In this document: piece by piece, positions 53,156-61,834 of the stretch | How positions within the stretch are numbered: position 1 is the stretch's first letter | How the letters are laid out: each line of letters starts with the position of its first letter | Assembly: GCA_045594705.1 (NCBI GenBank) | Contig: JAZNZB010000033.1 | Location: forward strand, 3,744-67,743 | Source of the DNA: SVQP01 sp045594705 | GTDB lineage: Bacteria; Bacillota; Clostridia; Oscillospirales; CAG-272 | Direction of reading: 5' to 3' | Length of the DNA: 64,000 nt | Notes under the pieces: generated by a model | Seen by the model: only the letters and a program-made list of their open reading frames with translations | Databases searched by the model: none | Told to the model about the DNA's origin: nothing | Translations under genes and position numbers: made by a program

Positions 53156-54385
53156 ATGCTTTCCGAGCTTTCTAAAATCACGATCACCGAAAAGGGTGAA
53201 AAAATGCTGCGCGGCGGCCACGTTTGGGTATTTGCCGACGAGGTCATCTCCATCGATAAGCCTATAACCGACGGCGATATTGCATACGTATATTCGCAGA
53301 AGGGTCGTTATCTGGGTGCAGGCTTCTATAACAGTGCTTCCAAAATCCGCGTGCGTATCCTCTCGCGTAACGCCAACGACACCTTTGATCAAAAATTCTG
53401 GCAACGCCGCCTGGAATATGCCGTTTCCTATCGCAAAAGCGTCATGAAGGGTGACGACTTTAAATGCTGCCGACTCATCTTCGGAGAAGCCGACTCCTTC
53501 CCCGGCCTGACCGTTGACAGATTTGACAATCTCCTTGTAGTACAAGCTCTTTCGCTTGGCATTGATCGCATCAAGCAGGTGTTGATCCCTGCTTTGGTGG
53601 ATATTTTGCGCGGCATGGGCGAGGTCATTGACGGTGTTTACGAGCGCAACGACGTCACCATCCGCCAAAAAGAGGGGCTGGAAGAATATACCGGTTGGTT
53701 CCCCGGATTACAACCCGAAAATGATGACTCGGGACTGACCCAAATCGCGGAAAACGGCATCGTTTACGATGTAGACGTGATCAACGGTCAGAAAACCGGC
53801 TTTTTCTTGGACCAGAAGTATAACAGAGCCTCGATCCACGCCATTGCCAAGGGTAAGAAGGTGCTTGACTGCTTTACGCACACGGGCTCTTTTGCGCTCA
53901 ATGCTGCGTCTGCGGGTGCCGCGCACGTTACCGCCGTGGATATTTCGGAAGAGGCTATCAGAATGACGCGCAAAAACGCGCAGAATAACGGTCTTGATGA
54001 CAAAATGGACTTTATCTGCCGCGACGTTTTCGAGCTTCTGACCGACATGGCCGACAAGAAGATCCCCTGTGATTACGATTTCATCATTCTCGACCCGCCT
54101 GCTTTTACCAAAAGCCGTGACACGCTCAAAAACGCCATTCGCGGCTACCGCGAGATCAATTCCAAGGCCATGAAGCTTTTGCCGCGCGGCGGATATCTGG
54201 CCACCTGCTCCTGTTCACACTTCATGACCGATACCTATTTCAAGCAAATGCTGCACAACGCTGCCGAGGATGCGGGTGTTTCTCTGCGCCAGATCGAGGC
54301 GCGCCAGCAATCCCCCGACCACCCCATTTTGTGGAACGTTCCCGAGACAGACTACCTCAAATTCTACATTTTCCAGATCGTATAG
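53156..54385 (+). CDS. SAM-dependent rRNA methyltransferase, RlmI/RlmK-like
   Basis: 409 residues. An N-terminal PUA domain (ITEKGEKMLRGGHVWVFADEV) is followed by an RlmI-type middle region (GLTVDRFDNLLVVQAL) and a Rossmann methyltransferase domain: VLDCFTHTGSFALNAA (SAM loop), VDISEEAI, and the catalytic-type DPPAFTKSR. CSCSHFM near the C-terminus holds the conserved cysteines. This layout fits 23S rRNA 5-methylcytosine methyltransferases; the target base cannot be fixed from sequence. AGGAGG at ideal spacing. Own promoter and terminator. Confidence 0.85.
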   Translation: MLSELSKITITEKGEKMLRGGHVWVFADEVISIDKPITDGDIAYVYSQKGRYLGAGFYNSASKIRVRILSRNANDTFDQKFWQRRLEYAVSYRKSVMKGDDFKCCRLIFGEADSFPGLTVDRFDNLLVVQALSLGIDRIKQVLIPALVDILRGMGEVIDGVYERNDVTIRQKEGLEEYTGWFPGLQPENDDSGLTQIAENGIVYDVDVINGQKTGFFLDQKYNRASIHAIAKGKKVLDCFTHTGSFALNAASAGAAHVTAVDISEEAIRMTRKNAQNNGLDDKMDFICRDVFELLTDMADKKIPCDYDFIILDPPAFTKSRDTLKNAIRGYREINSKAMKLLPRGGYLATCSCSHFMTDTYFKQMLHNAAEDAGVSLRQIEARQQSPDHPILWNVPETDYLKFYIFQIV

Positions 54386-54458
54386 CGCATTACAGTTTGT
54401 TTTTCTACCAACGATTTATTTTTCACCGTCATAGGGGCGATTCACAAATCGCTCGGCA

Positions 54459-54496
54459 CAAAAAAAGGAGTTGCTCACATAAGCAACTCCTTTTTT
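54459..54496. terminator. Bidirectional intrinsic terminator
   Basis: Stem GGAGTTGCT/AGCAACTCC (54467-54490) with A-run before and T-run after, serving both the RlmI-like gene and glcK. A GTAGGGGCGAT-like repeat remnant lies just upstream (54433-54458). Confidence 0.92.
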
Positions 54497-54511
54497 ATTC
54501 ACTCGATCAAA

Positions 54512-55471
54512 TTACAATCCCAGCACTGCTGCGCCAACGATGCCTGCATCGTTGCCAAGCTGCGCGATACGGATATCAGTCAACTTGACAATACCGCCAC
54601 CGTACTGCTCCGCTCTGACCTTCGGGATCAGCATATCCAAGAGGTACTGTCCTTCGCCGGAAACACCACCGCCCAGGGAAAGCACCTCGGGCTGGAAGAT
54701 ATTAATGACATTGGCAAGACCGCAAGCAAGGTGATCGGTATAGCAATCCACCACTTCCTTGGCAGCCTCGTCACCTGCACGCAACGCGTCAAATGCAGTT
54801 CTTCCGGACACCTTGCCCTTCTCAGCCACCATCTGACTCATCAGCGTCTCTCTGCCGCTCTGCTCACATTCCTCGATCTTCTCGCGAGTCATGCGGATCA
54901 GCGCAGTTGCCGAGCTGTAAGCCTCCCAGCAGCCCTTTCTGCCGCAGGAGCAAGGGGCGCCATTCTTGACGATCACAATGTGTCCAAGCTCTGCACCTGC
55001 ATAGTTAAAGCCGGAATAAACCTTATTATCAATGATGATACCGCCGCCAACACCTGTGCCAAGCGTGATCATAACAGAATTGGAGCTCCCCTTTGCAGCA
55101 CCCGCGATTGCCTCACCCCAAGCAGCGGCATTGGCATCGTTCTCAATATGGAATTCCTTTGCGGGGAAATCCTTTTTGATCAGATCGCAAATGGCAAACT
55201 TGTGGAAAGGCAGATTGTTTGCATATTCCACCACGCCCGTATCGTGATTGCAGATACCGGGTGAAGCGATACCAACCGAATCGATATCATCTACCGTAAT
55301 GCCGAAATCAGCGCAGACCTTATGGCACAGCTCTGCAATGCTTGCTGCGATCTGCTCCGCGGGACGCTGTGCCTCAGTGGGCACGCTTGCCTTGCATACG
55401 ATACGGTACTCGCCGTCAACAATTCCTGCGGCGATATTGGTTCCACCAAGATCAATTCCTATTCTGTACAT
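54512..55471 (-). CDS. glcK: ROK family glucokinase
   Basis: 319 residues, close to the 320 of Firmicute GlcK. It phosphorylates glucose with ATP for glycolysis. MYRIGIDLGGTNIAAGIV is the phosphate loop, IENDANAAAWGE has the catalytic aspartate, TLGTGVGGGII follows, and GHI...CSCGRKGCWE is the ROK zinc motif. No helix-turn-helix, so it is a kinase and not a repressor. Own consensus promoter that begins eight bases after the alpha/beta hydrolase stop codon; shares a terminator with the RlmI-like gene. Confidence 0.87.
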   Translation of the reverse strand: MYRIGIDLGGTNIAAGIVDGEYRIVCKASVPTEAQRPAEQIAASIAELCHKVCADFGITVDDIDSVGIASPGICNHDTGVVEYANNLPFHKFAICDLIKKDFPAKEFHIENDANAAAWGEAIAGAAKGSSNSVMITLGTGVGGGIIIDNKVYSGFNYAGAELGHIVIVKNGAPCSCGRKGCWEAYSSATALIRMTREKIEECEQSGRETLMSQMVAEKGKVSGRTAFDALRAGDEAAKEVVDCYTDHLACGLANVINIFQPEVLSLGGGVSGEGQYLLDMLIPKVRAEQYGGGIVKLTDIRIAQLGNDAGIVGAAVLGL

Positions 55472-55528
55472 AAGCGTTCCTCACTTTTCTTGAGCGTGTC
55501 ACTTGGGTCACGCATCATTCTTGTCTTT

Positions 55529-55557
55529 ATTATACTAAAATCTTTCATCTTTGTCAA
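55529..55557 (-). promoter_or_regulatory. sigma-A promoter of glcK
   Basis: Minus-strand TTGACA (55557-55552), 17 bp, TATAAT (55534-55529). In the leader an imperfect palindrome GCGTGACCC/GTGACACGC-like (55494-55513) could be an operator. Confidence 0.9.
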
Positions 55558-55565
55558 TTGGCAGA

Positions 55566-56339
55566 TCAGACTTTTTGCAGATTTTTGCACACGTCGGCTA
55601 CAAGCTCCTCAAACACGTGACAAATGCGTGCCGTATCCTCGGGCGTATAGTAAAAATGACTCGAGCCGGGCAAAAATTCACATTTCGCACTCGGATTCTT
55701 CTCAAAGGGCTTGATCGATCTGCGTCCCACCACCTCATCCCGATAGGATTGCAGCGCGATCATGGGCAGATCGTAGGAGCCGATCCGCTTACGCGTGTAT
55801 CTTGAAATGGCGAACAGATCCAAAAAGCGCGGTGCGCAGGACAGAAATTCCCCAAGACTGATCTGATACACCTCAACGCCGCAGCATGCGCGCGCTGCAG
55901 CCATGGCGGCGTCCTCGCCGTCCGGGTTGCAATTGATCATACGGATCGCAGTTTTGACAATGGGCGGATCGCACTTGGGATACAGTGCAGCTCCCAAAAA
56001 CAGCATGCCGGCGATCTTTTGCTCCACCCCCAGCTTAACAGAAGCGTTGGCGGTCAACATGCATCCCATGGAATGCGCCACGATCACCACACGGTCGAAG
56101 AGCTCGCAAGCACGCGCAACCTCCCGCTCTACCTGTGATTCCCATTTTTCCCGGCTCGTATGCGCAAAATCGCGCAATGCACCGCCGTGTCCGTCCAGTT
56201 GTATACTTTGCACCTCCCAATCCGCGGGAATATACGGCAAAAGCATATCAAAATGATGCGGACTCCCCAAAAAACCGTGCACCATCAGCACGCAAACGCG
56301 TGCTCCCGGCACTTCGAGAGAAAACGGAGCATGCTTCAT
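55566..56339 (-). CDS. Alpha/beta hydrolase, carboxylesterase-like
   Basis: 257 residues, no signal peptide. VLMVHGFLGSPHHF is the oxyanion region, VVIVAHSMGCMLTA the nucleophile elbow, and GSSHFYY near the C-terminus holds the likely histidine. The order resembles monoacylglycerol lipases and Est30-type carboxylesterases, so a small ester substrate is likely. It starts one base after the stop of the barnase-like gene and is the last gene of that operon; no terminator separates it from the glcK promoter. Confidence 0.78.
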   Translation of the reverse strand: MKHAPFSLEVPGARVCVLMVHGFLGSPHHFDMLLPYIPADWEVQSIQLDGHGGALRDFAHTSREKWESQVEREVARACELFDRVVIVAHSMGCMLTANASVKLGVEQKIAGMLFLGAALYPKCDPPIVKTAIRMINCNPDGEDAAMAAARACCGVEVYQISLGEFLSCAPRFLDLFAISRYTRKRIGSYDLPMIALQSYRDEVVGRRSIKPFEKNPSAKCEFLPGSSHFYYTPEDTARICHVFEELVADVCKNLQKV

Positions 56340-57524
56340 TTACGCCACCATATCAAGCGCAAACTTGGGCACGTAGTAATATACCGCGAAGCGTGCAGAC
56401 TGATCACTTCCCGTCACCAGATCACGGCGCACCACGGGCACGTAGGGCGTGGGATTACAATCGTATTTACTGGAGATCTTACCACCTCCCGTAATATTGC
56501 CGAACATCTCTCCCCAACCGCCGTAATAATTCAGGTACTCCTGAAAATCGTTATAGTGATTATAGGTGTAGAACACGTAGCGCTCGTTGATATCAATGAT
56601 CTTGTCTCCGTTGACGTCAAAGCGCGCATATACGATACGGGCAGCACCGCGCGTGATGCTGTGTCCGTCGTTATAGACCTCGGGGCGGTATTGAGGATCG
56701 CAATCCGTCCCCGTCGTGCCGATATCGATCTCGTAATATTCCAGTCGGCCTCCGCATCCGCTGATGTCAGGCAGCTCGGGCTCGTAGGGATATTTGGTGG
56801 TATTGCCCGAGAATTTGGTATGATTGACGCGCAGATACTCTCCCCAGATACTATCGTCGGGATCGGTTCTTTTGGACGAGGAATAATTTGCGGGGATGTC
56901 GCCAAAGGCAAACACGTAAGCCGCCACCTCTTCCAAGGAGACGTACGCTGCGCCCTTGAATACTTGGCTGACCACCTCGCCGTAGCCATCCACGATATAA
57001 TAGGTATTGCCGTCAGCCGAGAAATATGAGTACGTGTTGCGCACGTATTTGCCATCCTCCATGGGCTGATAATCGGCAACCGTGGGCTTTTGATCCTGAG
57101 GCTCGATCGAGCCGGACATAAAGCCGTGCTGCGTACGGTAATAGGCGTCCCAATAATCGTCCGCAGGCTCGTAATCGCTATAGAATTCCGCCGCCGACAT
57201 ATTGACGTAAGGATCCTCGGGCGGTTCACTCGGCGCCGTGGTCTCCGCTTCGGTCGTGATTTCTTCAGTTGTAATCTCTTCGGTCGTAATCTCTTCGGTT
57301 GTGATCTCTTCGGTTGTGATCTCTTCGGTCGTTTCCTCGGGTGTCGTCTGCTCAGGAGTCATTTGCTCGGTCGTTTCCTCTTCGGTTGTAACGACCGTTT
57401 CAACAGTTTCCTCACCGATCAGTGCACTTGTGATCTCCTCAGAGCCCTCAGGCAGCACGTCACAGCTGCAAAGCAGCGCAAACACCAGCAAAAGAGCCCC
57501 GAAAATAGTAACTAATCTTTTCAT
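56340..57524 (-). CDS. Lipoprotein with barnase-like ribonuclease domain
   Basis: 394 residues. Signal with lipobox LCSC (Cys21). Residues 40-100 are a Thr/Glu/Pro linker with five EEITT units. The C-terminal part matches barnase from memory: VAAYVFAFGDIPANYSSSK (199-218) aligns with the region around barnase K27, YYEIDI (E265) with the general base E73, RGAARIVYA (R292/R296) with the arginine strand, and TYNHYNDF (H323) with the acid H102. Between the last two lies DVNGDKIIDIN (303-313), an EF-hand-like calcium loop not present in barnase. Expected role: extracellular cleavage of RNA for nutrients or against competitors. No barstar-like inhibitor gene is adjacent. Confidence 0.68.
   Translation of the reverse strand: MKRLVTIFGALLLVFALLCSCDVLPEGSEEITSALIGEETVETVVTTEEETTEQMTPEQTTPEETTEEITTEEITTEEITTEEITTEEITTEAETTAPSEPPEDPYVNMSAAEFYSDYEPADDYWDAYYRTQHGFMSGSIEPQDQKPTVADYQPMEDGKYVRNTYSYFSADGNTYYIVDGYGEVVSQVFKGAAYVSLEEVAAYVFAFGDIPANYSSSKRTDPDDSIWGEYLRVNHTKFSGNTTKYPYEPELPDISGCGGRLEYYEIDIGTTGTDCDPQYRPEVYNDGHSITRGAARIVYARFDVNGDKIIDINERYVFYTYNHYNDFQEYLNYYGGWGEMFGNITGGGKISSKYDCNPTPYVPVVRRDLVTGSDQSARFAVYYYVPKFALDMVA
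57256..57330 (-). repeat. Five 15-bp tandem repeats coding for EEITT
   Basis: Units GTRATYTCTTCRGTY on the plus strand in exact 15-bp phase. Copy number can change without a frameshift, altering the length of the linker between lipid anchor and nuclease domain. Confidence 0.88.
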
Positions 57525-57548
57525 ATGCGTGTTTCTTTCGTATTTTTG

Positions 57549-58256
57549 TTAAATTTCGGTTTTGCCGCAGTATTTCATGTCCAGTCCTGCAGCGTACAAA
57601 TGAGACATATCCGAGTAGCAAAGCAGACGCGGCACGGTATATCCGGTCTTGGAGTTTCTGAATTCAATGATTGTCACGCCCGAATGGGTGTAGTTGAACC
57701 CCGCCCACATCAGATGCAGCGGAATGTGCAGCAGCTGCGAGACAAAGATCCTGCCCATGCCCGCGTGGCAAAACAGTGCGACCTTGTCGTCACTTGGCGC
57801 AAGGATGCGGTAGATTCCGTTCTCTTCCTTGTATCCGAGGCGTTCGAGAAAATCCCGACCGCCCGCTGTAATGGTATCCTGCGCCGCCTTCATGCCGGAG
57901 GTGGAAAACCCGGGGGCTTCAAACGCCCGCTCGTAGGAAAGATCGATCCCGCCGTCGCGGCGGAAATGCACGCGATCCACCAAGGAGACCGATTTGAGCT
58001 CACCGTCGGGATACGGCGTCAGCCTGTGCTCGTCTCCGATCTCGTGTGCCCATGGCTCGACGGTATATTCCAGCCCGAGCAGTCTGCAGGTCGGCTCAGC
58101 GGTCTGCCGTGCTCTGCCCATGGGCGAGGAAAACACGCGCGTAATGCCCGCGTCCGCCATTCTCTTGCCCACCGCCTCAGCCTGCAGCACGCCGCGTTCG
58201 GTCAGAGAGTCGGTTTCATAGTTCGGATCGCCATGGCGAATGATGTAGAGTAACAT
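57549..58256 (-). CDS. Histidine phosphatase family protein
   Basis: 235 residues from the ATG at 58256, one base after the stop of the SGNH gene (TGATATG) with GAGGT upstream. LLYIIRHGDPNY carries the RHG phosphohistidine motif; SPMGRARQTAEP supplies the second arginine, and CHAGMGR the second histidine. Family members include phosphoglycerate mutase-like and sugar or nucleotide phosphatases; the substrate is not evident. Middle gene of the GH127 operon. Confidence 0.83.
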   Translation of the reverse strand: MLLYIIRHGDPNYETDSLTERGVLQAEAVGKRMADAGITRVFSSPMGRARQTAEPTCRLLGLEYTVEPWAHEIGDEHRLTPYPDGELKSVSLVDRVHFRRDGGIDLSYERAFEAPGFSTSGMKAAQDTITAGGRDFLERLGYKEENGIYRILAPSDDKVALFCHAGMGRIFVSQLLHIPLHLMWAGFNYTHSGVTIIEFRNSKTGYTVPRLLCYSDMSHLYAAGLDMKYCGKTEI

Positions 58257-58257
58257 A

Positions 58258-58911
58258 TCAAACGACCTCGGCGATGACCTCGCAAGCACGTGCGACGTCA
58301 TTGGCATTCATATTCAGAGATGCAGTCTTGGCGGGCAAGCTGCCGATGATCTTTTTATAAATAGTCAAAGCCGCGACACAGCTGCCTGCATAGGACGGAT
58401 GCGAGAGGTCGGGGTCGTATAGCTCGATCTCGGGATACGCCTTGCGGATCTCGAAAAAGCTCTTGCCCACGTGCGCGCACCGGCCGCCAACCTTGCGTGC
58501 AGCCGCCTCGTAAGCAGCCGCCAGACCCTCGGTCATGCTTTGATTGGTCCAGCCGAATTCCTCCAAGAGGTCACAGCCCTCCTTGCGTCCCCAGGTTGCG
58601 TACATCACGGTTCTTGTGGGCTTGACAAGCTCCACACAGCCGCACACCCCGCGCAGAAATTCGCGGTAATGAGACATGGGCGTGTGGCTCTGCTCCTGCA
58701 GGATCAGCACGTCGTACGCGCACTCCTTGCACTTGGCCACGACCTCTGCGTGCAGCGCATCGCCCTCGTCCAAATTCTGTACCAGACGTCTGCCGCCCGC
58801 AGTGATCGAATCCACTTTTGCGTCCACGCCGTTTTCATCAAGCAGTGCCTGCAGGATTCTTGGCAGATCGGAAAAATAGGTATAACTGTTTCCAAGCATC
58901 AAAATTTTCAT
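58258..58911 (-). CDS. SGNH-type hydrolase (DUF4886-like)
   Basis: 217 residues from the ATG at 58911, ten bases after AAAGGAG. An ATG at 58920 overlaps the GH127 stop but is only two bases from that site. LGNSYTYF at the N-terminus is the GDS-like block with the nucleophile Ser9; LILQEQSHTP is the block with Gln in place of the common Asn; DPDLSHPS near the end carries the Asp and His of the triad. Likely removes acyl groups from carbohydrates, which fits the GH127 gene just upstream. Confidence 0.75.
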   Translation of the reverse strand: MKILMLGNSYTYFSDLPRILQALLDENGVDAKVDSITAGGRRLVQNLDEGDALHAEVVAKCKECAYDVLILQEQSHTPMSHYREFLRGVCGCVELVKPTRTVMYATWGRKEGCDLLEEFGWTNQSMTEGLAAAYEAAARKVGGRCAHVGKSFFEIRKAYPEIELYDPDLSHPSYAGSCVAALTIYKKIIGSLPAKTASLNMNANDVARACEVIAEVV

Positions 58912-58916
58912 GGTTG

Positions 58917-60731
58917 TCATTCTCCTTTCACAGGCAGCCATACGGCGATGGCGGAATGCTCCCTGTTCCAGTACTTGCCGCACCAAGCGTAGTCGGTCAG
59001 CAGCACTTGTCCCTCATCCGTTTCCATGACAAAGCGCACCGTCTCGCCCACCTCGGGGTCGATTTGATTCAGCACCAAGCGTCCGTCGCGCGTCACGGGG
59101 GTAAAGGGCGCGTTGATGTCCCCGGGCTCCTTCTGCTCGTCGCGTGCCAGCACGATATTGCCGTACACAAACGCCTGCTTGCCGTTGAGCGCCAGTCTTT
59201 CCACCTTGGGGTGCAGCTCCAGCGTGATCACATCGCCGTCCTGCCAAAGCTTACCCAGCTGATTGTAGCCCTTGACGCATTCCAGCACTTCACCGTTCAG
59301 GCACAATGCGGGCTCGTGACTCCACTCGGGCACGCGCAGCTTGACGGCAAAGGTCTCGGGCGCGTCAAGGCAAATCTTGATCTGCACCTTGCCCTCTTCG
59401 ATATATGCACCCGAAATTTCAAATCTCACTGGATTGCCCGCAGGCGTGGTCGCGCTTACGACGCCGTTCTGATAACCGTTGAAGGCAAAGCCATGATCGT
59501 ACGCCAGCACCTGGATCAGCGGGAACAGTGCCGTGCCCGCAGCACCGATGCAAGCGCAGCAGCCGTAATAGCCGCCCGAGCTGAATTTCTTGTAGCCGCC
59601 GATGCCGATGCCACGCGGCTGATAGGTCAGGGGGCTGTAGCTGTCAAACGGCACGCCTGCCACATACGTCTTGTCCTCAAAGCTGAACTGGGTCTGATTG
59701 AAGGGGTTGAGGCTGCCGTACAGCGCGTTGTATGCCGAGCGCTCGATGTCCTGCACGTAAGATGCGTTGCCGGTCAGACGCAACAGTCTTTCCAAAAGTC
59801 GCATCCATGTCACGGTCACACAGGTCTCCTGCATAATGCCGCGATCGGGCGCGGGCTCGGTCTGCGCCATGGCAGAGTGGTCAAACAGCTCGTGCGTGCA
59901 GCCTGCACAGCCAATGACGGTAATATCACTCTCTCTGACCGCCTGTACGAATTTTTCTACAATACGTAAATAACGCTCCTCGTCCGTCACCTCGTACCAA
60001 GCCAAAGCGCCCTCAAAATAGGACATCATTTCATATGCCTTGACCTGCGGATACTGGTAAGGATAGATCTCACCCGCCTCGGCAAGGTCGAGCAGATTGC
60101 CACCGTGGCAGCCGCCCTGATCCAATATGTACTTGGCAAAATCCAAAAATCTTATCTTGCCTGTGAGCTTGTACAGCTCGATCACAGGCTCTAAGATGGT
60201 GCTGGAGTTGAGTCCGCCCCACGCAGCGGAGGTATCCAGAATGGACATCTTGCCCTCCTCTGCACCGATGTGCGCGATCAGATAGTCCACGTGCTTTTCC
60301 ATGCAGTCTAAAATGCGCGCCTTGAACTGCTCGTCACGGCAAATGCCGTAGAAATACAGGCAGCCCACCAGCACGTACTTGCGCGACCAGATATCCCAGC
60401 CTGCAAACTCGTGCGAAACAGGATAGGACGCAATTCTGCCAAGCTCGTCCTGCGTGTCAAGCAGGTCGGAAACGGTCTTGTAAAGGATCTCGTACAGCTG
60501 CTGGTCGGGCGCATACGTGTAGGTCAGACACGCGCCGCGCATCATTTTGCCGAAGTATTCCCCGCGCCAGCCATAGTCGCAAAAATCGGGACGCTCCACG
60601 TACACCTGCACAAACTTCTCCCAAAGCTCCTTGTCCTTGAGCTGCTTATTGAGAATGAACTGCGCGTGCGCATCCACCGCGCTTTCGTACTTCGCCGCCC
60701 CCGCGGGAAGATAATGATACTTGTAGTCCAT
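58917..60731 (-). CDS. Glycoside hydrolase family 127 (beta-L-arabinofuranosidase-type)
   Basis: 604 residues from the second of two adjacent ATGs (60731), six bases after AAAGGAG. No signal peptide, so cytoplasmic. Family 127 enzymes release beta-L-arabinofuranose from plant glycans or glycoproteins using a zinc-bound cysteine nucleophile. The metal and nucleophile residues fit: E302 and C304 in MQETC, C391 and C392 in YYGCCACIG. The (alpha/alpha)6 barrel spans about 1-440, beta domains follow. First gene of an operon with SGNH hydrolase, histidine phosphatase, barnase-like lipoprotein and alpha/beta hydrolase. Confidence 0.85.
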   Translation of the reverse strand: MDYKYHYLPAGAAKYESAVDAHAQFILNKQLKDKELWEKFVQVYVERPDFCDYGWRGEYFGKMMRGACLTYTYAPDQQLYEILYKTVSDLLDTQDELGRIASYPVSHEFAGWDIWSRKYVLVGCLYFYGICRDEQFKARILDCMEKHVDYLIAHIGAEEGKMSILDTSAAWGGLNSSTILEPVIELYKLTGKIRFLDFAKYILDQGGCHGGNLLDLAEAGEIYPYQYPQVKAYEMMSYFEGALAWYEVTDEERYLRIVEKFVQAVRESDITVIGCAGCTHELFDHSAMAQTEPAPDRGIMQETCVTVTWMRLLERLLRLTGNASYVQDIERSAYNALYGSLNPFNQTQFSFEDKTYVAGVPFDSYSPLTYQPRGIGIGGYKKFSSGGYYGCCACIGAAGTALFPLIQVLAYDHGFAFNGYQNGVVSATTPAGNPVRFEISGAYIEEGKVQIKICLDAPETFAVKLRVPEWSHEPALCLNGEVLECVKGYNQLGKLWQDGDVITLELHPKVERLALNGKQAFVYGNIVLARDEQKEPGDINAPFTPVTRDGRLVLNQIDPEVGETVRFVMETDEGQVLLTDYAWCGKYWNREHSAIAVWLPVKGE

Positions 60732-60780
60732 CATAGGCTCCTTTCTATGATCGGTCAATATTTTCATTTTCGTTTACTGC

Positions 60781-60897
60781 GGGAGCAAGCCCCCGCCCTA
60801 CGGAAAAATTTCGGCAATCCTTGTAGGGGAGGATATGATCCTCCCGCCCGTAAGCGTTCCAATTTTGCGGGAGGGGAACCCCTCCCCTACGGCCAAT
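60781..60897. repeat. Palindromic intergenic repeat (GGGAGCAAGCCCCCGCC type)
   Basis: Bases 60781-60804 are identical to 63825-63848. Further CTACGG-, GTAGGGG- and GGGAGG-containing inverted segments follow. It fills the gap between the GH127 gene and the zinc-ribbon gene. Confidence 0.75.
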
Positions 60898-60903
60898 CCT
60901 CAC

Positions 60904-61335
60904 TTACCCCCTGCCGAACAGCAGATACAGGACAAATGTCAGCACAGTGATCGCGCCAATGACCGAAAAGGTCACGATCTCGGTCACCTTCTGCCTTTTT
61001 TTCTCGGCCACCCTGGCCGCGGGCTTGTATTCCTTGATCTCCTGATCGCTCAACGTGTTTTTGCCAAGTATTTTTTGGATTTGTTTATACGTACACTGTT
61101 TCGAATAGTCCATCTCGTGACCGCAGGACGGGCACCGAAATTGGTATTCGTATTTCTCCACGCTGCCAAGATAATGCGTGTTGCCGATCTTGCTCTCTTT
61201 GAGCCAACCGGAATCACCCGGATGCACCGTGCGATCCAGCACGGGAACGTTTTTTAGCTTTTCCCCGCATTTATGGCAATAAAACTTGCCAAATACCATC
61301 CCCATCGGAATGGAATATGATTTTCTCGTGCCCAT
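60904..61335 (-). CDS. Zinc-ribbon protein with C-terminal membrane helix
   Basis: 143 residues from the ATG at 61335 (AAAGGAG upstream). FYCHKCGEKL and FRCPSCGHEM give two CxxC pairs about 45 residues apart, a zinc ribbon. The last 25 residues form one membrane helix ending LLFGRG, which suggests a cytoplasmic, tail-anchored protein. No family recognised. Last of four closely linked genes. Confidence 0.65.
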   Translation of the reverse strand: MGTRKSYSIPMGMVFGKFYCHKCGEKLKNVPVLDRTVHPGDSGWLKESKIGNTHYLGSVEKYEYQFRCPSCGHEMDYSKQCTYKQIQKILGKNTLSDQEIKEYKPAARVAEKKRQKVTEIVTFSVIGAITVLTFVLYLLFGRG

Positions 61336-61354
61336 ACGCGCTCCTTTTGATAGT

Positions 61355-61834
61355 CTATGAAAAAACAATGCCCGTCAGCAGTGCCGCAAGCTCCCGCGCC
61401 TCCTGCTCGTCCAAAGTATCAAAGGCAACCTGACGGCCGTCATGCAGCAAAAAGATCACCCTGTCCTCATCCTTTTCCTCACCGCCGCCCGATTTATGAT
61501 GGGTTTTGATCTCTTTGATCTGATCAAAGCCGTAGCTTTCTTTGTTTAAATGATACAGAATGATCTGCCGCCTGTCGCGATCGATCACCATTTCCCAAAG
61601 CAATAGCACCGCAAAAACCGCTACGCTGCAAAGCTCTGCCACAATAATCACGATCCACAGCATGGGCGTGCTGCGCACCGCGGGCAAAAGCAGGCAAGCC
61701 AATATTCCTGCCGGCAATACTACCAAAAACAGCGCATACTCCCAAGGATACATCCGCTTTTTGACCGTGAACGTGCCTTCTCGCTTTGTCACCTTCAGTC
61801 TGCTTCGGCTCATCTTTATTCCGTATTCTCTCAT
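61355..61834 (-). CDS. Hypothetical membrane protein with two helices and a PH-like tail
   Basis: 159 residues. The start overlaps the stop of the DUF4304 gene by four bases (ATGA), so translation is coupled. Two membrane helices (about 31-52 and 58-80) precede a beta-rich tail (RQIILYHLNKESYGFDQIKEI, VIFLLHDGRQVAFDTL) that resembles small PH-like membrane proteins. Function unknown. Confidence 0.62.
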   Translation of the reverse strand: MREYGIKMSRSRLKVTKREGTFTVKKRMYPWEYALFLVVLPAGILACLLLPAVRSTPMLWIVIIVAELCSVAVFAVLLLWEMVIDRDRRQIILYHLNKESYGFDQIKEIKTHHKSGGGEEKDEDRVIFLLHDGRQVAFDTLDEQEARELAALLTGIVFS

